A stretch of DNA of 64,000 nucleotides from Mediterraneibacter agrestimuris. Its GTDB lineage: Bacteria > Bacillota > Clostridia > Lachnospirales > Lachnospiraceae. Within the stretch, counting starts at the first letter, position 1, and each line of letters begins with the position of its first letter. The stretch spans positions 1 to 64,000 of the forward strand of contig NZ_CALPDG010000019.1 of the NCBI RefSeq assembly GCF_943193195.1, given 5' to 3'. The notes beneath the pieces were generated by a model. The model had not been told where the DNA came from and made no database searches. It was given only the letters and a program-made list of their open reading frames with translations. Of the stretch, positions 24,164 through 33,012 are shown piece after piece. Position numbers and translations under genes: made by a program.

Positions 24164-24427
24164 TTACTCTCCCAGACCGCTCTCGATCAATGCAGCCATT
24201 TTCTCCAGATCTTCTGCCTCACCGTCTCCTTCACAACAAAGTTCGATTTCTGTGCCGCATTTGATGCCTGCTGCCATGATGTTCAGTACACTTTTTGCCT
24301 GAATCACTTTATTTTTCACACGAATTGTTACATCTGATGTGCATTTTCCTGCTTCTTTTACAAGTACTGATGCCGGTCTTGCGTGAAGCCCGGACGCATT
24401 TACAACCGTAATCTTCTTTGATACCAT
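24164..24427 (-). CDS. HPr-family phosphocarrier protein
   Basis: 87 aa, normal HPr length. GLHARPASVLV holds the phosphorylated His15. AKSVLNIMAAG holds a Ser at the HPr-kinase site (position 46), so regulatory phosphorylation remains possible. It is the last gene of the hexitol PTS cluster, 47 bp after the dehydrogenase gene, and may be a dedicated carrier rather than the general ptsH. Confidence 0.93.
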   Translation of the reverse strand: MVSKKITVVNASGLHARPASVLVKEAGKCTSDVTIRVKNKVIQAKSVLNIMAAGIKCGTEIELCCEGDGEAEDLEKMAALIESGLGE

Positions 24428-24474
24428 AATCTCATCTCCCTGATTTTATAATCAATCTTCTCTTATCAAATTTC

Positions 24475-25740
24475 TCAAACTTCCACACCAAAATGCCCGA
24501 ATAATACTTTCTCCGCTTCAGCGCTCCACAATCCGCGGTTCTTCTTACAGATATCATCCAGCTTCTTGTAAAGCGGATCTGTTTCTCCCAGTCTGCCAAA
24601 ATCTTCGATCGCTGTCAGCGGCATATTAAATTGGGTATATGTCAGTTTTTTTCCTCCCGGAATCTTCGGCAGATTCAGAGTTGCATCGGCAATACTGTCG
24701 ATGCCGCCGATATGTGTTACCATAACTGCCGGCTCGATCTTTCCTTTTGCCGCCAATTCATTTGCCTCAATCAGATCATCATTATTTCCGCCCGTTGTTC
24801 CGAGAATATGTGCGCTTGTATAATGTACGTTGTACAAGTTGATCTCACCCTTAAACTGATTATCTGTCGGTCCTGCAAAGAAATTCATACATCCGTCAAA
24901 TGCCAGTAACTGATCTCCCATTTCTGCCACGGCGCGGTTCGGAATATAAACAAAGACATCATCATATCCTTTTCCGCCGGTAATTGCTTTGAGTTCTTCT
25001 ACCGGATCTGCCATTTTTGCAGTGTTCACATAGAGCAGTTCCACGTCATTTTCCGCAGCTTTTGACTCTGGGATCACTTCTTTTGCACGCTCGATTTTTG
25101 CATCGTCTATATCTGTGACAACAATCCGTTTCGGTTTCTTCTCAATCTGGATACCATAGCTGACCGCGCCCAGTCCCATCGGACCGCATCCTCCCAGAAT
25201 GATGATATCGCCGCCTTCCTTTGTTCCGACCGACAGATCATGATTTCTCTTATTTGTATGATAATTTCCGTGGTATCCTCCGATAATGCAGCTCATCGGT
25301 TCACCGAGAGACGCCTCAAAGAAGCTGTCTCCTTCATATGGCATCAGACAGCCCAGTTCCATCACCTCATGAGGAATGATGCAGTACGTACAAGCTCCTC
25401 CGAAAAATTCATAAGAATATCCCGGTGATGCAAGGCTTCCTTTGTAGTTCAGCGCCGGCTGCTGTGCAAATTTCATGCCTGGTTTGAACTGATCTTTCCA
25501 TCTTTCTCCTACTTCTACAATAACTCCTGCAAACTCATGTCCGATAATGACCGGATTCGTATCGATATTCTGCGGCGCTCTTTTGTGCTTCTTTCCCTGT
25601 TCTGCCAGTTTATATGTAGACATGCAGATACTGTCGCTCATCACTTTTACAAGTATCTCATCATCTTTGATCGCAGGAAGTTCAAATTCCTCAAGTCTTA
25701 AATCTCTTTCCCCATACATTCTTACTGCTCTTGTTTTCAT
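24475..25740 (-). CDS. Zinc-type dehydrogenase, L-sorbose-1-phosphate reductase-like
   Basis: 421 aa. The MDR fold has an N-terminal catalytic domain with DSICMSTYK and VIIGHEFAGVIVEVGE, then a nucleotide-binding domain with IILGGCGPMGLGAVSYG and VTDIDDAKIERA. The length and the GACTYCIIPHEVMEL and LGTTGGNNDDLIEANELA blocks resemble SorE, which interconverts L-sorbose 1-phosphate and glucitol 6-phosphate. It sits between the kinase and HPr genes. In this context it may oxidize a hexitol phosphate at the carbon next to the phosphate. The substrate is inferred. Confidence 0.8.
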   Translation of the reverse strand: MKTRAVRMYGERDLRLEEFELPAIKDDEILVKVMSDSICMSTYKLAEQGKKHKRAPQNIDTNPVIIGHEFAGVIVEVGERWKDQFKPGMKFAQQPALNYKGSLASPGYSYEFFGGACTYCIIPHEVMELGCLMPYEGDSFFEASLGEPMSCIIGGYHGNYHTNKRNHDLSVGTKEGGDIIILGGCGPMGLGAVSYGIQIEKKPKRIVVTDIDDAKIERAKEVIPESKAAENDVELLYVNTAKMADPVEELKAITGGKGYDDVFVYIPNRAVAEMGDQLLAFDGCMNFFAGPTDNQFKGEINLYNVHYTSAHILGTTGGNNDDLIEANELAAKGKIEPAVMVTHIGGIDSIADATLNLPKIPGGKKLTYTQFNMPLTAIEDFGRLGETDPLYKKLDDICKKNRGLWSAEAEKVLFGHFGVEV

Positions 25741-25829
25741 AATCCTACACTCCTGTTCTTTTAAGGTTCTATGACTTCATAACATTTCGGTCTTACAGCT
25801 GCACTGTTACATAACATTACACTACTTTC

Positions 25830-26759
25830 TTACTGTTCCTTTATTTCCACCTGTTCCATCAGCTCATCTAAAAGCGCTCTCGACGGTGGTTTTGTACCGA
25901 CTGTTGTAACGGCTCCTGCGGATGCCGCCATACATAATTTCACAGTTTCCTGCTCATCCAGTTTATGATCCCATGCGTAGCTAAGCGCGGCGACCATCGC
26001 ATCTCCTGCGCCTACTGTGGAATGTGCCTTTACCGGAAGAGCCGGACAGTTCACTCTTTTCTCTCCCATTGCAAAGAGCGCTCCGCTTTTTCCCATTGAA
26101 ACCACGACAGTCTCAATTCCTTTTTCCAGTAGTCCTTCTGCTAGTTGAAACAGCTCTTCCCGCGACGCCCGATAGTCCAGATTTGCATATTCTTCCAATT
26201 CTACACGGTTTGGCTTGATAATGTCCGGTCCTGTCTCCAAAGCCTTTGTAAATAATTCCCCATCGGCATCCATCAGGACCTTGCCGCCTTTTTCATGCAC
26301 CAGCCGGATGATTCTCGCATAGATATCTTTATCTACTCCTTTGGGAACACTTCCGGAAAGTACAAACAGTGTATCCTCTTTTGTCAGTGTCTCCAGTTTA
26401 TTTAAAAGTTCCTTGATCTGCGCTTCTGAAATCTCCGGTCCGGGTTCGTTCAGCTCTGTCACCTCGCCGTTTTGCTCAAAAACCTTTGTATTGGTTCTTG
26501 TTTCTCCTTCCACCCAGATAAAATCATGCCGGATGTTCTTATCATTCAATACATTTTCAATCGTCTTTCCCGCATTTCCTCCAAGGAATCCTGTGGCAAT
26601 GCTTTCTCCTCCCATCTCCTGAATGGTTTTGGAAACATTGATCCCCTTGCCGCCCGCATCATATTCCACCTTACTGATCCGGTTCAATCCTCCCGGTATC
26701 AGAGCTTCAATCTCCACAGTTTTATCAATTGCAGGATTCATTGTTACTGTTACAACCAT
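25830..26759 (-). CDS. fruK: 1-phosphofructokinase-family hexose kinase
   Basis: 309 aa. PfkB fold: MNPAIDKTVEIEAL at the start, DAGGKGINVSKTIQEMGG near residue 35, and the catalytic anion hole STVGAGDAMVAALSYA near 245. It belongs to the FruK/LacC/TagK group that phosphorylates ketohexose phosphates to 1,6-bisphosphates with ATP. Fructose 1-phosphate is the likeliest substrate, with tagatose phosphates an alternative. It starts 6 bp after the EIIA stop and is followed by the sorbose-phosphate-reductase-like gene. No fructose EIIBC lies nearby. Confidence 0.88.
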   Translation of the reverse strand: MVVTVTMNPAIDKTVEIEALIPGGLNRISKVEYDAGGKGINVSKTIQEMGGESIATGFLGGNAGKTIENVLNDKNIRHDFIWVEGETRTNTKVFEQNGEVTELNEPGPEISEAQIKELLNKLETLTKEDTLFVLSGSVPKGVDKDIYARIIRLVHEKGGKVLMDADGELFTKALETGPDIIKPNRVELEEYANLDYRASREELFQLAEGLLEKGIETVVVSMGKSGALFAMGEKRVNCPALPVKAHSTVGAGDAMVAALSYAWDHKLDEQETVKLCMAASAGAVTTVGTKPPSRALLDELMEQVEIKEQ

Positions 26760-26765
26760 AATTCA

Positions 26766-27227
26766 CTACTCCTTTCCCATCAGTACCTCATATACTTCCT
26801 CCACACTATAAGACGGAATTGCCATGCACACACTCTCATCAAGCATTTTATCGGCGATCACGGAAAGAATCTGGAGATGTTCTTCTCCCACGCCGGCAAT
26901 TCCGATTACCACCTTCACCTGACTTCCGCCCCAGTCAATCCCCTCCGGGAATGTCATGACTGCGATCCCAGAAGCTTTGATATCCTTTTTTGCTGCCTCT
27001 ACGCCATGCGGAAGTGCAAGTCCGTTTCCCATAAATGTGGAAAATGATGTTTCCCGTTCAAGCATAGCCTCCACATACGGCTGGTCTACATAGCCGGTAT
27101 CAACCAGCATCTGCCCCACCTGACGGATGACATTTTCCTTTGTTGCCGGACTACAATTGACACGAATATTCTCACGGTATAAAAGTTCTTTCTTTTCTTC
27201 TTTTTTGGGTTTGGTTTTAAAAAACAT
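26766..27227 (-). CDS. mtlF: PTS EIIA, mannitol/fructose type
   Basis: 153 aa. The EIIA-Mtl/Fru domain (about 12-150) carries the phosphorylated His in FMGNGLALPHGVEAAK. It passes phosphate from HPr to EIIB of the hexitol permease. A lysine-rich N-terminal stub, MFFKTKPKKEEKK, precedes the domain. It is the first gene of the second transcription unit, behind a promoter with an upstream dyad at 27318-27358. Confidence 0.93.
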   Translation of the reverse strand: MFFKTKPKKEEKKELLYRENIRVNCSPATKENVIRQVGQMLVDTGYVDQPYVEAMLERETSFSTFMGNGLALPHGVEAAKKDIKASGIAVMTFPEGIDWGGSQVKVVIGIAGVGEEHLQILSVIADKMLDESVCMAIPSYSVEEVYEVLMGKE

Positions 27228-27279
27228 ATTGAACCTCCTTATCCTTTATTTTCCCGGGTTTTGTTCTTTTTCTGATTTC

Positions 27280-27358
27280 ATTATAACCATGAAAACAAAG
27301 GATTTTCAATTGAAAGAAGATGGGATTTGGCATCATCCGATAGCGCCATTTCCCATCT
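27280..27358 (-). promoter_or_regulatory. Promoter and activator-type dyad upstream of EIIA
   Basis: On the minus strand TTGAAA (27304-27309) and TATAAT (27280-27285) are 18 bp apart. A dyad at 27318-27358, GGGAAATGGCGCTAT with GATGCCAAATCCC, ends so that GCCAAATC lies 14 bases before the -35. The same motif with the same 14-base offset and 18 bp spacer is found at 32487-32565. It is a probable MtlR-type activator site; the hairpin could also end mtlR transcripts. Confidence 0.7.
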
Positions 27359-27382
27359 CCTGTCACCTATCCGACAGCGGTC

Positions 27383-29479
27383 TCAAGACAGTCCTGCCAG
27401 ATATTTATTAAAATACTTTTTCAGATATTGAGATAAAACCGTGCGGATTTCCTCCTTTTTTCCCTGCCGTACCGTGTCTATAAAATCATATTCTTCGATC
27501 AGCATTGTACTGATGTATCCCATAATATCATTGTTGACTCTCAAATGATCATCGACAGGCACAAGCATGATAAATACCATATCGATTCCCTTCATATAAG
27601 GGTTTTCAAAGCATTTCAGATCTTTCGTCATACAGACTGCAAAGGACGGACGGATCACACCTTTTGTCCGTGTATGTAAAAGCGCAAAGCCAAATTCTGC
27701 AAACACCTGAGAAGCTATCTTCTCTCTGTGCAGAAGATCTTCCCTGATGATTTCACTGCGGTCTGAATAAGGGGACATCTTTTCTCCTACTGCGATCAGC
27801 AATTCTTCAAATGAAATCTGGTTATCTACTTTGAAAAACTCCAGATATTTGATGACCTGATTTATCTGCGCCGCGATCAGATTGATCTGTTCAAGCTGTC
27901 CTGTAAATTCATTCTTTTCTTTTTGTTTCTCAGGCATTCTCTCATATTGATAAGTAGCCTTCCTGATGTTTTCCATATCTTCATCATTGAGCAGAGGATT
28001 TACAAACACCACCGGGATTTCCTGTTGTTCCATCAAAATACTGGTAATAAAAAAATCTGTTTTACTGATCACATATGGCGTAATATCATTCTTTCCATAT
28101 GCAGTCAACTCCATCCGGTCCTTAAATGTCTTTTCCAGCTTTGAGGTCATCAGTCTGGAGATTCCGATCCCGCTGGAACAGACAACGCCCACATGCACCC
28201 TTCTGATCTGTTCCCTGCGCCCCTCCAGACGAACATCAGCCGCCCCGAAATGCACGGTCAGAAAGCCGGTTTCTTCTTCTGGCACACGGCATCCCAGCTT
28301 CTCTTCCAGTACCTTTGCGACCAACAGACATTTCTCATATATCTCTGTATAATTTTCTTTGATTTCATCCAATACCGGATTCTGTATCTGCATGCCATGT
28401 GTCAGACGTATCATAGTAGGCTGCAAATGTGCCAGCAGTCCCTGAATAAATTCATCATCCTGTTTCAGTAAATATGCCTGCTCCATATCAAAAGCGTCTA
28501 TCATCTCATTGATCAGCTGCTGCAGTTCGCGGTTTCCTGCCGTGAGTACCTGTTCCCCGTTCCATGTGATCTTCTCATGCTTTGCTCCCTTGATGTGAAG
28601 ACAGATATAAGAAATTTCCACTTCTGGAATCGCGATCTCAAACTCTTCTTCCAGCTCTTCCACGATTTCCGCTGCAAGTCTATAATCTTCATCTCTGGGT
28701 ACTTTCTTCTCCCATGGCTCTTTCGCGTCAATCATTTCATTCTTCAGAATTCGGTTGACTGCAATGGCAATGTGTATGACAAGTCCCACATAAGAGCTTT
28801 CCGTCAAGGTCATGACACATGTATGATTCATTCCAGAAATACAGCCGATGACACGTTTTAAAATATCATCATTCAAAATCTGTCCGATCTCACTCTTCTG
28901 AAGGGGCGCACATTGCTCCTGCACAGAATCCGTTGCTTCATATGCTTCCCTCAGAACTTTGGTATCAATATTCTCATTGATAAACGCACGAATTGCCCTG
29001 CGGTAATCTTCTTCACTTCCCTGCACCGAAATTCCGCTGCCGGGTTTGCGTACCACACGCAGGCCGTACTGCAAAAGCCAGCCTTCCACTGACTCCAGAT
29101 CTGCACTGACAGTTGTTTCACTGACTCCGAAACGGTCGCTGTAATAGAACAGCTTCCGTAACTCTTTTTCTCTCAAGATTTCCAAAACCAGACGTTTTCT
29201 TCTCTCTTCACGATTCCCTGTATCGTAAGAATCTCTTTGTCCGATTGCTTCCCTAAGACGCTGCTTCTCCTCTTTACTGCCGTCCAGCCGGATACCAACG
29301 CCTGTTTTTGACCAGAAACAGATGTCATATCCCTTCAAACTCCCAGAAATATATTCCAGCTCTCTTTGAACAGTCCTTTTACTTACTCCAATCTGTTCTG
29401 CAAGGTGTTTCACAGATATTGCGTCCTGTTCCTTCAATAACACATTCAAAATCTGCCGCATACGCGGTGTCATATCCAT
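27383..29479 (-). CDS. mtlR: MtlR-type PRD transcriptional activator
   Basis: 698 aa. In order: an N-terminal HTH (RMRQILNVLLKEQDAIS, KHLAEQIGVSKRTVQREL), a second HTH (YYSDRFGVSETTVSADLESV), and two PTS regulation domains (about 190-410). The PRDs have phosphorylatable histidines in SYVGLVIHIAIAV, ICLHIKG, LLAHLQ and LTVHFGAA. Then comes an EIIB-Gat-like domain (HVGVVCSSGIGISRL) and a C-terminal EIIA-like domain with FGFALLHTRTKG. The family activates hexitol operons depending on PTS phosphorylation. It follows the second EIICB gene by 2 bp. It is the obvious ligand for the paired dyads. Confidence 0.93.
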   Translation of the reverse strand: MDMTPRMRQILNVLLKEQDAISVKHLAEQIGVSKRTVQRELEYISGSLKGYDICFWSKTGVGIRLDGSKEEKQRLREAIGQRDSYDTGNREERRKRLVLEILREKELRKLFYYSDRFGVSETTVSADLESVEGWLLQYGLRVVRKPGSGISVQGSEEDYRRAIRAFINENIDTKVLREAYEATDSVQEQCAPLQKSEIGQILNDDILKRVIGCISGMNHTCVMTLTESSYVGLVIHIAIAVNRILKNEMIDAKEPWEKKVPRDEDYRLAAEIVEELEEEFEIAIPEVEISYICLHIKGAKHEKITWNGEQVLTAGNRELQQLINEMIDAFDMEQAYLLKQDDEFIQGLLAHLQPTMIRLTHGMQIQNPVLDEIKENYTEIYEKCLLVAKVLEEKLGCRVPEEETGFLTVHFGAADVRLEGRREQIRRVHVGVVCSSGIGISRLMTSKLEKTFKDRMELTAYGKNDITPYVISKTDFFITSILMEQQEIPVVFVNPLLNDEDMENIRKATYQYERMPEKQKEKNEFTGQLEQINLIAAQINQVIKYLEFFKVDNQISFEELLIAVGEKMSPYSDRSEIIREDLLHREKIASQVFAEFGFALLHTRTKGVIRPSFAVCMTKDLKCFENPYMKGIDMVFIMLVPVDDHLRVNNDIMGYISTMLIEEYDFIDTVRQGKKEEIRTVLSQYLKKYFNKYLAGLS

Positions 29480-29481
29480 TT

Positions 29482-30855
29482 TTAATCTCCACCTTTCAGT
29501 TTCTCTGCCAGTTGTTCATATCCCTCTTTATTCACAAAGTTCTCTACCACATAAATCCGCTGATCGTCCTGCCAGCCGGCACGAATCTGACAGAAGTCTT
29601 TCTGACAGACAAGAAGATCGATTTCTTTCGGGATCAGATCCGATGCATATGCCTTCACTTCGATTCCCTCTATCTGCTGTTCCTGTAAAACACGGCGAAA
29701 CAGCGCCGCACCCATTGCACTGGATCCCATTCCACCGTCACAGACAAATCCAATCGTCTGAATATACATTAATTCATCCTTCCTTTCCCTGTTTTCATGA
29801 TGTTCCATTCGTACAGCATTTCCCCCGCGCTCTGCTTCTTTCTCCACATTTTCTGAATCAGCTTTTTTCCCGCTCGTCAGTATCATACTGCCGGCAAAAG
29901 AAACCGCAGCAGAAAGCAGGATTCCTGCAAACACTGTCCACCCACGCTTTCCTGCCATCATCACAATGATCAATACACTTCCCGGAGACACTGCCCCCTG
30001 CAGTCCGCACTGCATATAGGCAAACCAGAACCCGCCCGCCATTCCGCCTAATATAAGCGGGACCAAAAGCCGCAGATTGGAAAGGATATAAGGAAAATAC
30101 ACCTCATGGATCCCTCCTACTCCCTGGACAAACATTGCCGCGGCATAATCATTTCTCTCCTGTTTTTTTCTCAGATATAAAGCCGTCAATATGCCCAGTC
30201 CCGGTCCCGGATTAGATTCCAGTAAAAACAAAACCGAACTTCCCATCTCCTGTACCTGACTCATTCCCAATGGAACAAGTATCCCATGATTCATTAGATT
30301 ATTGAAAAAGAAAACCTTTGCCGGTTCAATTACGAGGCTTAACAATCCAGTCAGTTTATTCTCTACCAAAATGCTGACTCCACAGAACAATACCGCGTCA
30401 AAAGCGTCTATCAGAGGCGCCGCCGCATAGAATCCAAGTCCTGCCAGAACTGCTCCCCCGATTGCAAGACTCAAGTTCCGGATCAACATCTGTATGCCAG
30501 AAGGGATCTTCTTTTCAATATAGCCGTTTACCTGATTCCAGATCCATCCGCCTGCTGGTCCGCACACCATCGCGCCAAACATGCCCGTTTCCGTATTTGC
30601 CGTAAGAAATCCGCAGACCCCCAGCACGGCAAGTATCCCTCCATGTATATTTCCTATGGCCGTCCCGCACTCATATGCGATCAAAAGAGGAACTGCATAC
30701 ACATACGCTGTCTGTGAAATACGATACATTTCCTCATTCGGAAACCAGCCGTCCTGATGAAAAATCACATATAATATTCCAATAAAGAGAAACACACCTA
30801 TGCTTTTCATAATATTTCTTGTATAAAACTGTCCGATCTTCCGGATATGATCCAT
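29482..30855 (-). CDS. mtlA: PTS EIICB, mannitol type (second permease)
   Basis: 457 aa from ATG 30855, preceded by AGGAGAAGAGGGAAC; the longer frame is not membrane-like and lacks a site. EIIC has the mannitol-family signatures NHGILVPLG, ESNPGPGLGIL and GIHEVYFPY. EIIB at the C-terminus has the phosphocysteine loop VCDGGMGSSAMGA. It shares architecture with the upstream permease but is clearly diverged, so the two may take different hexitols or form a mixed pair. The IIC-IIB linker is short and charged. Confidence 0.9.
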   Translation of the reverse strand: MDHIRKIGQFYTRNIMKSIGVFLFIGILYVIFHQDGWFPNEEMYRISQTAYVYAVPLLIAYECGTAIGNIHGGILAVLGVCGFLTANTETGMFGAMVCGPAGGWIWNQVNGYIEKKIPSGIQMLIRNLSLAIGGAVLAGLGFYAAAPLIDAFDAVLFCGVSILVENKLTGLLSLVIEPAKVFFFNNLMNHGILVPLGMSQVQEMGSSVLFLLESNPGPGLGILTALYLRKKQERNDYAAAMFVQGVGGIHEVYFPYILSNLRLLVPLILGGMAGGFWFAYMQCGLQGAVSPGSVLIIVMMAGKRGWTVFAGILLSAAVSFAGSMILTSGKKADSENVEKEAERGGNAVRMEHHENRERKDELMYIQTIGFVCDGGMGSSAMGAALFRRVLQEQQIEGIEVKAYASDLIPKEIDLLVCQKDFCQIRAGWQDDQRIYVVENFVNKEGYEQLAEKLKGGD

Positions 30856-30902
30856 GTTCCCTCTTCTCCTAAACTCCTGTTCTTCCCTATCATAAACAAC
30901 CA

Positions 30903-30957
30903 AAGCAAGAGATAGGAACCTCCTTAAGAAAACAGGAGTGTTTCTTACCTCTTGCTT
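30903..30957 (-). promoter_or_regulatory. Hairpin between the two EIICB genes
   Basis: Within the 146 bp gap an outer 9 bp stem, AAGCAAGAG against CTCTTGCTT, encloses complementary AGGA/TCCT segments. On the minus strand TTGGTTG follows. It may set the ratio of the two permeases through termination or RNA processing. Confidence 0.55.
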
Positions 30958-31001
30958 AGAATTATAACACAATTCTCTCTTTATGGTTATGATGTTTTTA
31001 C

Positions 31002-32414
31002 CTATGCATTCCGCTGCTTCAAATCCTCCACCAGCCTATCATATTCCGGCGCTGCAAGGAAATTTGTAATCAATATACGCTCTGCATTCGGATTGCTGTG
31101 CGCCGCACGTTCTCCAAGCTCCTGATGCGTAACAACGATCTGAACATCAGCAGGTATACTGGATACTGGAGTATGAATGATTTCAATTCCTTCCAGTCCT
31201 GCAGCAGTAACTTTCTTTTTCAGCACCGTTGCTCCCATTGCACTGGAACCCATTCCCGCATCACAGGCAAATGCAATCTTCTTCACTCTTTTCTTTGCCG
31301 TTGTATCTTCTGTACTTTCTTCTGGTACATGCATTGTTGTTTCAACAATTCCCTTTGCCTCATTTTTCATTGCATTTTTCTTTTCCTGTGCCTCTTCCAG
31401 AGAAGCATCCTTGCCCATGAATTTCAGGAAAGGCACAGATACAAGGAAGGATACGGCTGCCGATACAGCAACGCCGAGCAGAAGTCCCACATAACAATGT
31501 CTCTCCGCCATCATGATAAGCGCCAGAATACTTCCAGGAGATGCCGGAGCTGTCAGTCCTGTCTCAAACATGTTGAACACAAATACCCCGCTTGCTCCTC
31601 CTGCTATTGCTGCAAGAAGCAATAACGGATTCATCAGTATGTACGGGAAGTAAATCTCATGGATCCCTCCAAAAAAATGAATAATTACAGCTCCCGGAGC
31701 CGAGCTTTTAGCGTTTCCTTTTCCAAGAATACAATATGCCAGAAGGATACCAAGTCCCGGTCCCGGATTTGCCTCCAGAAGGAAGAAAATGGATTTCCCT
31801 ATTTCCTCTACCTGCTGGATTCCCATTGGGGAAAGAATCCCATGGTTCAGTGCATTATTCAAAAACAATACCTTTGCTGGCTCAATAAACACACTCGTCA
31901 GCGGAAGCAGTCCGTGCTCCACAAAGAATCCCACTCCGGCGCTCATTGCCTGATTCAATACATTTACAAGCGGAGTCACTCCAAACATTGCCGCAACTGC
32001 CAATATAGCTCCGATGATCCCAAGAGAAAAATTATTTACCAGCATCTCAAACCCGGCTTTCACCCGGTTTTCCATCCATTTATCAAACTGCTTAATCACC
32101 CACGCTGCCAACGGTCCCACGATCATCGCACCGATAAACATAGGCACATCAGAGCCTACGATCACACCCATTGTCGCAGCCGCTCCGATTACGCCTCCGC
32201 GTTGTCCCGCAATTACATTTCCGCCTGTATATGCAATCAAAAGCGGCAGCAGTACAGAGGACATCGGTCCTACTAATTCTGCAATCTTTGCATTTGGACA
32301 CCAGCCTGTTTCAATAAACAATGCCGTAATCAGCCCCCACGCAATAAATGCTCCGATATTCGGCATTACCATGCCGCTTAAAAATCTCCCAAATACTTGT
32401 ACTTTTTCTTTCAT
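31002..32414 (-). CDS. mtlA: PTS EIICB, mannitol type (first permease)
   Basis: 470 aa from ATG 32414, preferred over the GTG at 32423 because GAGGTG is 8 bases upstream. EIIC has about eight membrane segments and the substrate-site motif GGIHEIYFPY, with NHGILSPMG and LLEANPGPGLG. A charged linker (about 345-385) leads to EIIB with CDAGMGSSAMGA, whose Cys takes phosphate from EIIA. EIIA is a separate gene. It imports and phosphorylates a hexitol, most likely D-mannitol. It is the first gene of the first PTS transcription unit. Confidence 0.93.
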   Translation of the reverse strand: MKEKVQVFGRFLSGMVMPNIGAFIAWGLITALFIETGWCPNAKIAELVGPMSSVLLPLLIAYTGGNVIAGQRGGVIGAAATMGVIVGSDVPMFIGAMIVGPLAAWVIKQFDKWMENRVKAGFEMLVNNFSLGIIGAILAVAAMFGVTPLVNVLNQAMSAGVGFFVEHGLLPLTSVFIEPAKVLFLNNALNHGILSPMGIQQVEEIGKSIFFLLEANPGPGLGILLAYCILGKGNAKSSAPGAVIIHFFGGIHEIYFPYILMNPLLLLAAIAGGASGVFVFNMFETGLTAPASPGSILALIMMAERHCYVGLLLGVAVSAAVSFLVSVPFLKFMGKDASLEEAQEKKNAMKNEAKGIVETTMHVPEESTEDTTAKKRVKKIAFACDAGMGSSAMGATVLKKKVTAAGLEGIEIIHTPVSSIPADVQIVVTHQELGERAAHSNPNAERILITNFLAAPEYDRLVEDLKQRNA

Positions 32415-32453
32415 TGATTTCACACCTCTTCACATTTTCTTTTTTATGAGGTA

Positions 32454-32467
32454 TGATTGGCCAATCA
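32454..32467. promoter_or_regulatory. Perfect 14 bp palindrome downstream of the mtlA promoter
   Basis: TGATTGGCCAATCA is perfectly symmetrical and lies between the -10 and the first PTS gene, where a repressor would block transcription. No regulator is assigned. Confidence 0.5.
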
Positions 32468-32486
32468 ATCTCTTTTTGCTAAACTT

Positions 32487-32565
32487 ATTATAAAAGAATA
32501 TACCGCCAACATTCAACTAATAGAAAAAGAGATTTGGCGCCATCCTAATAGCGCCAAATCTCTTT
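32487..32565 (-). promoter_or_regulatory. Promoter and activator-type dyad upstream of the first mtlA
   Basis: On the minus strand TTGAAT (32511-32516) and TATAAT (32487-32492) are 18 bp apart. The dyad at 32526-32565 has a perfect 15 bp stem, AAAGAGATTTGGCGC with GCGCCAAATCTCTTT. Its GCCAAATC element lies 14 bases before the -35, as at the EIIA promoter. On the minus strand the stem is followed by TTTTTC, so it can also serve as the rpsO terminator. Confidence 0.75.
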
Positions 32566-32604
32566 GTTGCGTTGTGAGTCTGTATAAATTTCTTTGCCGA
32601 CTGA

Positions 32605-32871
32605 TTATTTTCTCAGTCCAAGTCTCTCGATCAGAGCACGATATCTTTCGATATCAACCTTCTTCAAGTATGCAAGAAGACCACGTCTCTGTCCTACCAT
32701 CTTCAGAAGACCTCTTCTGGAGTGGTGATCCTTCGGGTTTGCTTTGAAATGGTCTGTCAGCTCATTGATTCTTGCTGTCAGAATTGCTACCTGAACCTCT
32801 GGTGAACCTGTATCGCCTTCGCTTCTGCCATACTCTGCAATGATTGCCTGTTTCTTTTCCTTAGAAATCAT
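32605..32871 (-). CDS. rpsO: 30S ribosomal protein S15
   Basis: 88 aa, the normal length. It has [20 protein letters not shown], then [38 protein letters not shown] and a [10 protein letters not shown] ending. It binds 16S rRNA early in 30S assembly. The ATG follows AGGAGGAAACAACG. In most genomes pnp follows directly; here the next gene is the hexitol permease. Confidence 0.98.
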   Translation of the reverse strand: MISKEKKQAIIAEYGRSEGDTGSPEVQVAILTARINELTDHFKANPKDHHSRRGLLKMVGQRRGLLAYLKKVDIERYRALIERLGLRK

Positions 32872-33012
32872 CGTTGTTTCCTCCTTCTATACTTTAATTA
32901 ATCGCCTGATATTAAGTGACGGTTGGAGTTATCCGTTCACCGAACACCGGCTGTTTATACCTGTGACAGTATATCATACAAATCTGCGCCTGTAAAGAAT
33001 TATTTTTATTTA

